From Aaosphaeria pasadenensis (taxonomy: Eukaryota > Ascomycota > Dothideomycetes > Pleosporales): 64,000 bases of DNA. The translations under genes and the position numbers were made by a program. The stretch is from positions 930,001 to 994,000 of the forward strand of contig JAKLMB010000010.1 of the NCBI GenBank assembly GCA_022813625.1. Direction: 5' to 3'. The notes beneath the pieces were generated by a model. That model saw nothing but the letters and a program-made list of their open reading frames with translations, was not told the origin of the DNA and made no database searches. Shown here in pieces: positions 31,930-43,095 of this stretch (positions are counted from its first letter, which is position 1; the number at the start of each line of letters is the position of its first letter).

Positions 31930-32730
31930 TGATGTGCATTCTCAAATCTGCCTTATCTAACCAGTTTGTTCCAGTTGCAAAAATTCCACATGATCCTCTT
32001 CGATTCCCCTGTTGTGCTGTTGTTGGCGTCTGTCTGATAGAGAAATGCTCGTGTAGAAATCCATCCTCCTTGCGCGTACCACATCTCGACCGTTGTTACA
32101 ATACTCGAACTGAGAATTCCGTGTTGATCGTGGTCTCATCAAGTCTGTACTACTATTCGTCCAGTCCAGTCCAGTGTAACTATCCAACGTACGAGGATAC
32201 GGAGTATCGCCTTGCACTACGGGTGCGCCACGCTGTACGCCGCAGCGATCCTTCCGGGGTCAATCCAGGGCCGGCAATCTTGTCCGGTTTTGGCGTGGCA
32301 CATTACCTTTTCATTTGCAGCTGTTGGAACACACGGTCAAGTAGGGAGAACCCGCAAGTAATAGTCGGCCTATGGGCATTTGCACTCCTGGCCAGATCTT
32401 GTCTTTCGCATGAAGCTCGAGGAGCCCTAAATTTCTTAACGGTTCGGAGCGAGCGCCGCGCTGACAAGCCTGAGCCCTGAGCGTTAAACCTTTTCCTAAT
32501 CTCGCTCGTCTCGTCTCGTCTCCTTGTTCTCCTGTTCTCTGGTTTCTCTGGTTCTCCTGTATGGAATTGCACTACAGGCGCCCAGCCCTCGTCAATCCAG
32601 GACAGCCTGCGCCTCTATAGTAAGCTTGGCTGACAACCTTTTTAAGAGCCCCGGGCCCCCTTCTTGCCTATCCTGCTCCGCTCCTTTTCGCATCCAAACC
32701 CACCACCTCGTTCGCACCGTTGTTGCCAAC

Positions 32731-33908
32731 ATGCTGCCCATCACGGGAGCGCGCTCCCCGTTCTTTGCGCTCGCCGCCTGTGCTGGCTTTGTTATCGTGT
32801 TCATCTTCGGTGTCCTCGCATGGCGGTCTCCCAGCAAGATTCCGTTCCACCATGGGAATAATGCGCAGTACGCCCCCCCATAGCTCCCCCTTCTCCTCCG
32901 CCTGCATTCGCTTTGCGCGTTTGCAATGCATGGGGAGAAGACGTGAATACACACATTTACTAATCAATTTGCAGTTCCAATCTCGGTGTCAATGAAGCCC
33001 TGCAAATCCTTTTCGCCCCCACCAAACTCGAACCTACCGCAAAGTCCGTCCGCAGCGGCGAAGACGTCTTTGAACTCCCAGAGAACCCGCGTTATACCAA
33101 ACCCATGGGCAACGATATCCTGATCCTCGATTTGGACACTCGGCCTCTCGAGTCAACAGAGGAATACAAGAAGGGCAAATTCGAATGGCGCGATCTCAAC
33201 CACGTCTCAGCGGGTGTCTTCAACCACTACACGTACGCCCTCATCCACGGATATGACTACAAGTTCATCAAAGCCAGCAATTTCGAAGACAGGCATGCGA
33301 CTTGGATCAAGCCAAGTGCCCTAGCCAACCAAATTAAGAACTACAAGTTCATTGTGTTCCTTGATGCCGATGCCACCTTCCGATTCCTGCACCTCCCCAT
33401 CGAATGGATGCTGAACTATTGGGACATCAAGCCCAAGGATGCAATCACTATGGCGAAGGACCCCTGGGACCCCGCATCTCCTCAATACAACTCTGACCGC
33501 TTCAATCGCACCTACACGAACACCGGCTTCATGATTGTGCAGAACAATAAGAAGATCCAAGAGATTCTCAAGGCATGGCACGAGTGTCCCGATGACACGC
33601 GCTACAAAGAATGCTCGCAATGGAAGACGCCTAAGTTCCACGAGCAGAGTGCATTCGGAGAATATATCCGCTACGATTACGAAGACGACATCAAGGAGCT
33701 TGACTGCAAGGAAGCGAACGGCTTTCCTGGAGTGGAAATTTCCAACTGCACGGGGCATTTCGTTCGCCACTACTGGTTCGATAAGAGCCTCGTTAAGATG
33801 GACTACCGCGACAATATCATGCAAGCACTTACACTTCCCATTCAGAAGGCGTTCGCCGATAACACCAACGGCATCGTTGTCGAGACCGGAAAGAATCAGA
33901 TATATTAG
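32731..33908 (+). CDS. Type II membrane glycosyltransferase, GT34-like
   Basis: This is a Golgi-type nucleotide-sugar glycosyltransferase, similar in layout to the Gma12/Mnn10 (GT34) galactosyl/mannosyltransferase group. Exons 32731-32867 and 32975-33908 flank a 107-nt intron with a TACTAATC branch point and give 356 aa. A short cytosolic N-terminus is followed by one membrane span (FFALAACAGFVIVFIFGVLAW, about 11-31), then a stem and a luminal catalytic domain. NHYTYALIHGYDYKFIKAS precedes KFIVFLDADATF, where D176-A-D178 is the metal-binding DxD motif. NTGFMIVQNN and a His-containing GHFVRHYWFDK follow, matching the usual acceptor and C-terminal parts of such enzymes. Donor sugar and product cannot be read from sequence. 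The family number is tentative. Confidence 0.82.
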
Positions 33909-36800
33909 TCCTGCTTCTTTCCGTTGGAGCTTCAGTTGACGTGCAAACATGTACACATTTTGTACACACTTTTAATTATTGGGGTATACTTGGAAAAGAA
34001 AAGATATTAGGAACCTGCCTGCATGAGATCATGCCTTATTTTTGGGTTACAGCGTTGCATGGGACATGGCGTTCAGGATAAACAAGGAAAGGGATAGTTT
34101 CCCCCGGGTTCGGATCGGATTGTCGAGTGTTGCTTCGCAACACCGTCTCCTTCGCCTTCTTCGTCCCTCGTTCTTTCGAGAGAGAGACTTGCAAAGTAGC
34201 AATCAGCAGTCAGTGGGATCGTGCTCGATTCTGGATATCCAGCACGACCCGGGTCATCAAGCAATGATACCCCCCGATTCGACAAACACTATTTACATAC
34301 ACCCGTTTTTCGAATCAAACTGATTTACATACTCACCGCATTTTCCAAGCACCGTTGCTCTCCGTGCCCTGGGCAGGCAGACACCTGCGTGTTGCCTAGT
34401 GACTGTGCATCTGAATGTAACAACTCAATAACGTATTCTAATACTCCAGGGCGAACGCTTCATCTGTCTACATACGATTCTCCCTCAATCCCCAGCAACC
34501 AGGGACTCAATCCCTCGAGTCGTTTCCCCCGCACCGGACACCTCCAAACGAACCGACTCCAGCTTTTCGCCCGCCTCGTTTTCTGTACGACCCACGCATT
34601 TCTTGTACGCACGATACACCCCTTACTTCCCCTTCCAACAGAAAAGAAAGTTTCGAACACAGCAGCGACAGCAATCCTACGAGTAACTACGAGTAGTAGT
34701 CGCACGCGCCCACTCCGTCCTTCAGGCCACCAGGACGCGCGTGCGTAGGCACCAGCTCCGATTCCTTCATACGTAACTTCACCGTCAGCACCTGTACACA
34801 CGCTCTATCGAGAAAACAAGGAAACGATCTAAAAAGTACTGGGTATCATGATTGGTGGCTCATTGGCTAAATAAGAAAAACCTGTTCCGGCGTTTTGGCG
34901 TAAGGTTTAGTCGCTTGCGGCGGCGGTGTGGCTAGTGAAGTGAGTCTGGAACAAGGCGAGGGGGGCACCGGCGCGCGCCAGAGAGCCGGCTGGGCTGTGG
35001 GGTAGCTTTGGTCTTGGCCTCTGGGTACAAGCATGTTGATCGCAACGGTATAGATGTCCGCTTGTGACGGAACGGTGTTTTATGGAGTAATCTATTCTTC
35101 CACGAGGAAAAGTGGGATTGTGGTTTTTCTGTGGGGAAAATCGGGGACAGTGTCGAGGGGGGAGGCGTGGAGTTTGGATATGTACATGTACTCCGTATGT
35201 TCATATTATTCTAACGGAAGTTGGCAGACGAGTTGTCTACTTCAATACACAGCATGGTTGTAATGAAGTCGCGGAGCGCACTTGTGAATGACAGCCTTTT
35301 ACGAGGTTTCGAAATAATGATTCTTGGTGACTTGATCAAGCGGGAGGGGTTAGAGTTTGCTTCGGGTACAAGGACTCGGCTGAATCAGTAATATCCTGTT
35401 TATGATGCATCTAGGAAGGGTTATTTGCGTGTTGTCTTTTCTTCTTAGAATGTGGAATCAATTTCGATGTTCATCGCAAGATCCTCTTGTGAGGTTAATC
35501 AAATTCCTTTCAAAATATCTACAGCTAAAGGAACTATCTTCTCCTAACATAAAATATAGCTAAATTACACCAACCTAGTAACAAAACAAATAGACAATAA
35601 ATCATTAAGACCATACTACGTATTCTTTTATATGATTTTACCTTCTGTTAAACCGACTTCTTACTAAAATACTATTCAGATATTATACTTGTGCCCTGCT
35701 CCTCACTATCGCTCTCATCACCCATCGCCGCGGACCCAGATCTCAATTCACCTACTCGCATGATTCCTCAATATCCCGTATCTCGGTTCGGCTACAGCAT
35801 ACCACAACACCACCTCCCCTCCCCTCATCTCACCTCATCTCAGCAATCCCGCCCAATCCATCTCGGCTCGGCCCGAGTAGCAAAACCGGGAACGAAAAGG
35901 CAAGCCACTCGCGAAGTCTTCGCCCGGGTGGATGGTTCGCATGCAGTGCTGACGGCACTCGGTCGTCGCCTATTGGCTGGCTGGTTTGAGGTGTGAACAC
36001 CTGGGCAGTTAGAAGGCAAACGAGGTGCGAGGAGAGTGGTGAGAGTGGTGGGTGGGGTTGTACGCCACGTTGGGGTTTGTGTGGAGAGATTGGATGGGAG
36101 GGCGTTTGGTAGTGGTGGGGAGCATGGGAGGAGGTTGAGCTGATGTTGGAGGGATAGTTGTTTGTGATAGTGTTATATCGGTCGAGTTTGCAGTTGATTC
36201 AAGTTAATCGGAGGCGATATCTTGAATGGCAGAAGTGCGGTGAAGACATCATGACAGTCTACTGAATTTGGTTTTCTCATTAGCAAACAGAGAGAGTGAT
36301 GATAGGATATCAACATAATAGAAACATAGGAGTTTGAAATTCTGTAATCAGATAAACGTGGCAATGGAACGCCATCTTACTATCAAGTACCAAAAGCGTA
36401 CACTGACTGATGCATGCTGCCGAATCTTAGAGGCACAGCAGAATCTCACCGAGCCACCGTTGGACGACAAACAAAGGATCGTGGGAAGGGCAACCATCAC
36501 GCGCATTAGCGTGTGACTGCTATAAAGAATGTATTCCTTCCAGAAGGCTGAACTGGAATGCTTTATTGGCATGCGGTTCGTCACTATCACAGCTTACGCT
36601 GGCAGTGGCATGCATGTCCTCGCTCCTCGCACAACCTCACCAATCCTTATCCCACAAGGTGGCGTAGGAGTTCAGCTCCGTCTGACGTATAAAATGGAGG
36701 GTATCTTGATTGCTGGAAAATCTACTGGCTTCTGCTCTTCATATTTTTCTCGGTGTTGTGCTTTTACATTTGCAGTCTGACGGTAACGGGGTCTTTCAAT
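33909..36800. other. Intergenic, 2.9 kb
   Basis: No gene is supported. Open frames such as 34221-34748 (plus) and its reverse lack starts in context or conserved blocks. An AT-rich, G-poor island occupies about 35480-35690, and G-rich plus-strand sequence follows at 36000-36160. The P450 promoter must be at the right end. Confidence 0.5.
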
Positions 36801-38417
36801 ATGGGATTACTGAGTGTGACATCATACAGCCTCGTGGAATGTATAGTGGGAGCAGGTGCATTTGTGAGTGATTCGAACATCATCTAAGCTTACTCGTAGT
36901 GACTTGAATGTTCCAGTTGCTTCTGTACGTGCTCGTGAAGGCCATATACAATCTCTATTTTCATCCACTGTCAAAGTACCCTGGGCCAACATTCGCTGCC
37001 ATTACAGATGCACGTATACCCCACCACCATAAAGGAAAGGAAACCGATTTCTGACCATATGTAGATTTGGTATGCGTATTACTGGATGAGTGGCTACTGG
37101 TATTCTGCTATCGAAGGTGTGCATCAGAAATACGGCACTGTCGTCCGCATCGCACCCAATGAGCTTTCTTTCAGTTCAACCCAATCACTGAAAGACATAT
37201 ACAGCCACCCATTATCAAGCGAGCGGGCGTTCCTCAAATCCTCATTCTATGACCGACCCTTCGGAGTAGCATCAGTTGCCACCACTCGCGATCCACATGA
37301 TCATCGACAACAACGACAATCACTTGCTTCGGGCTTCAGCACCAAGGCTCTCAGAGAGCAAGAAGACATCGTGCATTACTATGTTGACCTCTTCATACAA
37401 CAGATCGGAAACCTTAGCAGGACCCAATCACACGGGGTGGACATATGCGAAGCACTGAACTGGGTAACTTTCGACATCATTGGCGACCTCACCTTCGGAG
37501 AATCCTTCGACGCGGTCAAAACAGCTAGAACCCATCACTGGGTTTCTACTATCGTAGACAGCCAGTTCTGGGGTAGCATTATTCCGTTGAGTCGACGTGT
37601 CATTGCAGTCTATCTTCTCCTTCCGTTCCTCGCCTTTTCGAAGTTGGCACGAAACTTCAAGGTCCACCAAGCCCTCACGAGGGCAAAACTAGCGAATCGT
37701 ATTGCAAAAGCGGATAAGATCACTAGAGTAGACTTCCTACAGCAAGTCATTCAGTCCCGCAAGTTCTCAATCGAGGCGTTAGAGGGACAGGCAGGTACAC
37801 TCATTGTTGCCGGATCAGAGACCACCGCGACGACATCAGTCGCGGCGTTATACTTTCTAGCGAAGAATCCTGTGTGTCTTGCCGCTCTGCAGCACGAGGT
37901 GCGAACGGCATTTACATCTGCGGATGCTATTACGGGTCACTCTACCGCCACCCTTCCCTATCTCAACGCCGTCATCGAAGAATCACTGCGCCTGTTCCCA
38001 CCCGTAGCAATCGGACTCCCGCGAGTATCCCCCGGAGCGAACGTTGACGGCCATTACATACCCGCAGGTGTCATCGTATCGACCGACAACTGGACTCTAA
38101 TGCACGACCCAAAGTACTGGCACGACCCGCACGCGTTCCGGCCCGAAAGATGGATAGGCGAAGGGTTTGGCGATACGAAGGGTGCGTCTCAGCCTTTTTC
38201 TCTCGGCGTGAGAGCCTGTCTGGGGATCAATCTGGCCTATTTGGAAATGCGGGTTGTGTTGGCGAAGATCATTTGGCATTACGATTTACAACTGATTGAC
38301 GGGGATCGGGATCTACTCAGAGAGTCAACGCTGTTTGGGTTCTGGAAGAAACCGCCGATTCGTATGAAGTTCAATGAGCGAGCGAACAATGCATTGGGTG
38401 CTCCCGATGTGTTGTAG
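36801..38417 (+). CDS. Cytochrome P450 monooxygenase
   Basis: This is a membrane-anchored class II P450, likely acting on a small hydrophobic metabolite at the ER. Exons 36801-36863, 36917-37009 and 37065-38417 give 502 aa. The N-terminal helix (residues about 10-35) anchors it. HPLSKYPGPTFAAITD then joins IWYAYYWMSGYW. That junction needs a GC-AG intron (GAT followed by gcacgt), because the nearest GT would put the long third exon out of frame. P450 landmarks: I-helix AGSETTATTSV, K-helix ExxR in EESLRLFPP, PERW, and the heme loop FSLGVRACLG with axial C437. It resembles fungal secondary-metabolism P450s, but no substrate can be named. An Fe(II)/2-oxoglutarate oxygenase and an NCS1 permease follow on the same strand within 2.5 kb. 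Confidence 0.93.
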
Positions 38418-39060
38418 AAACGCATTGCTTTGCAGTGTCCCCGGTGAAGTCAGCCCACCATTTTCTTTCTGTCTTGATAGCTGGTTATTGAAGAAGGCTG
38501 AAATTGAACAAATTCGTTCAAATATAGCTATATCTAATATGTTGGTTATTATCCGACCTATTCAAAACTAGCTCTGTGGTTCTCCCATCGTCCCTCAATG
38601 CCCTGAGTGGGCTGGATACCCGCACGCTAGACTCTAATCGTGCACATTTTCCTTTTCCACCCTTAAGCCATAGCTGAGTGTCTAGTGGACGTTCGAATTT
38701 GCGTATTACGTCTATCGGGAGACCCACCCGTCTGGTTTTGGTCTTGGTACCGCGTTACTCCACATTTGCCTTCCCGCATCCGTGGACGGAAATGGTAAAG
38801 TTGCCGCAAAAGTGGGATCACACAGCATAAACATGACGCATTTGGAAATGCGTAGTGAATTCAATGTAACAGGTCACCAATCGTTGAGACGGGTCGAATA
38901 AAGTTCGGGAAGTCCACCAGTTGTTTAGTGATAATTGTGGAGTTGGTTTGTTCAATGGATATTGCTTGATCAGATTAAAAGGCTCGGAGTGCTCCCATAG
39001 AGAAATCTTTTATGTAACTTGCGAACACCTTTGCAACCGCGAGGACGTACGCATACTGAT
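38418..39060. other. Intergenic within oxygenase cluster
   Basis: A 640-bp stretch lies between the P450 stop and the 2-oxoglutarate oxygenase start. It is non-coding by inspection and long enough to hold a separate promoter. Confidence 0.5.
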
Positions 39061-40289
39061 ATGGCGACAAAAATTGCAAGATCCGATACCTACTGCGGAG
39101 ACCATGAAGTATCAATCGTCGACCTCTCCGCTTTTACTGCCAATGGCGATGCCGAATCTAAACGCCGAGCTGCCATCGACCTACGCGAGAAGCTCAAAGT
39201 TAATGGATGCATTGGCATCGTTGGTCATGGAGTATCTCAAAAGATGATCACGGAAGCATTCGCTGTCGCGAAAGAATTCTTCGATATGCCAATGGAGGAG
39301 AAAATGAAAGCTCCTCATCCTGACGCACCAGTGCCTCACCGTGGTTATTCGCGTCCAGACGACAAAAATCATGTCGCGGCTAAAACGGCGAACGAAATGA
39401 CCAGTGAAGCGAAGAAGGAGATGTATTCGAAGACAAAAGACTTCAAGGCAAGTCATAAAGATAACGGTTCATGAGTCTGGATTGGGCTGACTCAATACAG
39501 GAGGCATTTGACCTCGGGAGTGAGGAGAATCGGGACGAGCCTAATATTTGGCTTCCAAACGGAGTATACGATGGCTTTCGAGAATTCACGCTCAAGCTCT
39601 ATTGGGAACTGAATAAGACTTCGTTGGCCATCTTAGATGCTCTAATCATCAGTCTGGATCTCACTGATGAAGAGGCCGATAGAGTACGGTCCCTCCACCC
39701 AGGTCATGATCATCAGCTTCGACTGCTGCATTATCCACCCGTTGCCAGGGTCGAAGCAGCCGACAAACTTATAACTCGCATGGGTGCGCATACAGACTGG
39801 AGGTTTGTTCGGCCCATCACTTCCTCATCGACACTTCTCATAATCTTTTCGCTAATGCCGCGTTAGTACCTTCACGCTTCTTTTCCAAGATACTAACGGC
39901 GGTTTGATGTATATGGATCGCGCAACCGATACGTTTGTAGACGCCGCACCGATAGACAACGTTGTCTACATGAACATTGGAGACATGTTCGAGCGGATAT
40001 CCAACGGTTAGTAGAACCTGCCCATTTGAGTGTTGAACCCAAATGCTAATTGACTACCCAAGGCATCTATCCATCTGCTCTCCATCAAGTAGTCATACAT
40101 AAACCCCAGAAGTCTCGCTATTCGATTCCGTACTTCATGTGTTCTCTTGGTGATGGAGTCATCGAACCGCAACCCTCGCTTGTCAAGAGAATGGGTTTTC
40201 AGAAATATGAGCCTGTCACAACAATGGAGTATTCCACTTCCGCATTTCAAACAGTCAGGGACGCCAGCGAACTGTTATCCACAGATTGA
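39061..40289 (+). CDS. 2-oxoglutarate/Fe(II)-dependent oxygenase (IPNS-like)
   Basis: This is a member of the isopenicillin-N-synthase-like dioxygenase superfamily, soluble and cytosolic. Exons 39061-39447, 39501-39802, 39867-40006 and 40063-40289 give 351 aa. The N-terminal DIOX_N part has SIVDLSAFTANG and NGCIGIVGHGVSQ. Splicing gives DFKEAFDLGSEENRDEPNIW, a family block that requires a GC-AG intron (AAG followed by gcaagt, 53 nt, CTGAC branch). The metal site is complete: H226-T-D228 (GAHTDWSTFTLLFQD) and H284, and R295-Y-S297 is the usual 2-oxoglutarate carboxylate anchor. The C-terminus IEPQPSLVKR is also standard. Fungal relatives act on small metabolites or plant hormone-like compounds; no substrate can be read. 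It is flanked by a P450 and an NCS1 permease on the same strand. Confidence 0.92.
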
Positions 40290-40888
40290 AATTTCCAACA
40301 AGACGACCTGCATATGGGACAATCTGCTCGTCAATTCTAGAATGGGTCAACCCGTATGTTGGCGTCAAGTTTCATCGTGCTTAAAGCAATGGTCGACGAG
40401 TCGGATGTTCCGGATATGAGATGGATCCCTATGGCGATGTTCAAATAGTGCCAACAACCGACCTAAAGTGATGGCACCAGTCGATGTCATAATTCACAGA
40501 ACTCTATGTCGTTGAGCTTATTCCCTTGACATAGCTTGGTACGATTCGTGAGCTGTTAGCTCCTTACAATCGGGTCTAGACTGGCTGGGCCTGGGGCTAG
40601 CGCCAACCTCTCAAAAGTGAGATAACGACATCTTTGATCACAAGGAGTTCACCAAAAGGACAGCGACAGCGAGGTTGCTGCGTACGGACAATCCTATGGA
40701 GAAAAGAGCATGCTAGATAATGGAATTGGCGCGAGACAACCCGGCGCATAGAGTACGACTACAGTGGGGTTACGAGTGCCCAGATACGAGGGAGTGAACT
40801 AGTCGGTGAAGCAAAACTTATTGGGTTTGACTGAACTGCTCTTTCTAAGTCTCCGAGACTTTTCCAATCCACACCATCGACAATCGTC
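40290..40888. other. Intergenic within oxygenase cluster
   Basis: A 600-bp gap before the permease gene holds no recognisable coding sequence or repeat. It presumably carries the permease promoter. Confidence 0.5.
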
Positions 40889-42824
40889 ATGTCTTGGGTC
40901 GAGAGACTACGTGTGCCTCAGACGAGTCCAGGGAACAGATGGATTGTAAGTATCGATTTATCTACATAAGTTAGGCGGTCATTAATGAGCTGTTCAAAGA
41001 ATTATGATATCCGACCCATTGAATCATCTAGACGAACCTGGGGATTCTTGACATTCAACAACTTCTGGATACTCATCAATCTTAGCATCCCAACCTACTT
41101 AACTGGTAGCGCCTTGATACCATTGGGCTTGACCTGGTGGCAGGCGATCATCTGCATCGTCATTGGCAATATTCTTGCGACAATCTTCCTCGTCGTCAAT
41201 TCCCTTCCTGGAGCTTACTACAACCGTTCGTCGATATTCTGCCTTAGAAATAACCCCAAGCTAACCCAAAACACAGTCGGCTTTCCTGTCTTTAATCGAT
41301 CTGTATGGGGAATGTGGGGATCCCAATTCCCCATCTGGAATCGCATCTTCCTGGCCTTGGGTGAGTGCGAAACGAAGAAACCTAGCGATGTCGCTGACTT
41401 GTACAGTATGGTATGGCTTCAACTCTTGGGTCGGCGGCGAGTGTGTCTATGTGATGCTGCAAGCTATGGACGTAAACATAGAGCGCCACGTTAAGAACAC
41501 TATGCCAGCCGGTATGGGCGTGACAACTGCACAGTTCATTGCCTACATCGTATTCTTCGTCGTATGTCTGCCCGTGGCCTGGATCCGGCCGCACAAGCTG
41601 AACAAGTTCATCCTTGTTACCAGCGCAATCACGGTGGTGTTCTTTCTCGCACTTCTTATCTGGGCACTGGCGACGATGGGGCCAGCAGGGTTTGGAGATA
41701 CTATCAGCGGCGGGACTGAGATTCCCAAGAATGGCGGTTCTAACAGTGTGGCATGGTTATCGGTATATGGGATTGTTTCGACAATCGGATCAATCGCAGC
41801 AGGAATCCTCAGCCAGAACGACTACGCGCGATTTGCCAAACGGCCTAGACACGCAATCGCAGGCCAGGCCTTCTCGTTCCCTTTCTACAGCATCATCTGC
41901 TCTGTCATTGGCATCCTCGTCACGGCTGCCACACAGCATCGATTTGGCGGCGAAGCCATCTGGAGCCCGCCTCTGCTGCTCTCCCGCCTCATCACGGACA
42001 ATCCTACAGCAGGCACAAGAGCAGGGACTTTCTTCGCAGGTTTGGCTATCACTCTGTCTCAGATCGGCTTGAATGTCCCCGGCGGTGCTCTCAGTGGCGG
42101 ATTTGACCTCGCCGCGACGTTTCCAGAATACATCAACATCCGCCGCGGTGCCTACATCGTGATATTCACGAGCATAGCAGTTAATCCTTGGAAACTGGTC
42201 AGCACACCTACAGTCTTCCTCACGGTTCTTTCCTCCTACTCCGTCTTCTTGGCTCCGATGACTGGAATCATGGTCGCGAGTTACTTGGTTGTGAACAAAC
42301 GAAAACTCAATACCGATGATCTGTATCGCAGCGATAAATCCGGGATCTATTGGTACACCTTTGGCATCAACTGGAGGGCCTCTGTTTCAGTGAGTTGATT
42401 GTCTGCAATCATATTGCTTTTGCTAACCTATTTGCAGTGGATCGTCGGTATCGCTCCCATAATGCCAGGCTTCGTAGCCTCCGTCAATAAGTCAATTCCA
42501 ATTCCCGACAGTCTCATTCAATTGTATTTCATGAGCTACATATACGGTTTCTTCTCCAGCGCCGTCATATACGTCTTACTACATGTTATTTTCCCAGCGC
42601 TAGCGCTGGACGCGTTCGTTAAGAGCGAAGCATCGGCGACGGAAACTATACAGAAATCGAAAGCGAACTGGGAGAACTTGGATTACCGTCCCTGGGCGGC
42701 AGGTGACAGGGATGATGAGGAAGACGATGCAAGTCATGCGCAATTTTTTCAGGACAGAAGTAAAGAACCGGCGGCGGGAGTTGATGCACCGTCTGGGTCT
42801 CCTGGGTCGTCTGGATTGTCTTAA
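40889..42824 (+). CDS. NCS1-family nucleobase/vitamin permease
   Basis: This is a proton- or sodium-coupled plasma-membrane transporter of the NCS1 family (uracil, allantoin, thiamine or purine-like substrates). Exons 40889-40945, 41000-41225, 41277-41360, 41407-42389 and 42438-42824 give 578 aa. The N-terminus after splicing reads WINYDIRPIESSRRTWGFLT, and TM1 begins FNNFWILIN, both typical of the Fur-like branch. GFPVFNRSVWGMWGSQFPIW and WYGFNSWVGGECVYVMLQAM are conserved substrate-site regions; SQNDYARFAKRPRHAI is the loop before the middle helices. About twelve helices can be counted. The C-terminal tail is acidic and Ser-rich. Substrate is not determinable by eye. Intron 3 is 46 nt, the shortest one well supported in the window. 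It is last in a same-strand trio with P450 and 2-oxoglutarate oxygenase genes. Confidence 0.92.
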
Positions 42825-43095
42825 TCGCTGGATCATTTTATGTTTTCTATGTGCTTGAGATACATGGGTTTCATCACATAGAGGCTTGTTCCGTTTTATA
42901 CCCACACGTTAGTCAGATACTATTTACAACATTATTGGCCATCCAACTCGATTTTTCGACTTCAAATACTGATTCAATTTCCACTTTGCAATCATATAAC
43001 ATTTCATTATTTTCAGGGCTATTTGAATGACATTACGGATTCATAAATGATCGCGAACCAATAGGTAGTCATAGGTAACTATTATCCCTACGCAT
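42825..43095. other. Convergent 3' gap
   Basis: This 271-bp AT-rich stretch between the permease and GH5 stop codons should hold both 3' UTRs. No other feature is seen. Confidence 0.5.

Larger units (their letters stand above)
30250..32730. other. Intergenic, 2.5 kb
   Basis: This lies between two divergent genes. It holds a GGTAAA hexanucleotide array, an AAGTC pentanucleotide array and a CTCGT/CTCC pyrimidine tract (about 32503-32545) before the glycosyltransferase gene. The open frame at 31929-32480 (plus) lacks conserved motifs and is more likely upstream non-coding sequence. Confidence 0.5.

Noticed and set aside
31929..32480. 183-codon open frame upstream of the glycosyltransferase
   Set aside because: It has no family features, uses Cys/Arg/Ser heavily, and lies in probable promoter or 5' UTR sequence.
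33321..33956. Open frame of 211 codons opposite the glycosyltransferase
   Set aside because: It is a shadow of the DxD-containing glycosyltransferase exon.
34221..34748. 175-codon open frame in the 2.9-kb gap
   Set aside because: It has no conserved blocks, and an open frame of similar size lies opposite; it is likely chance.
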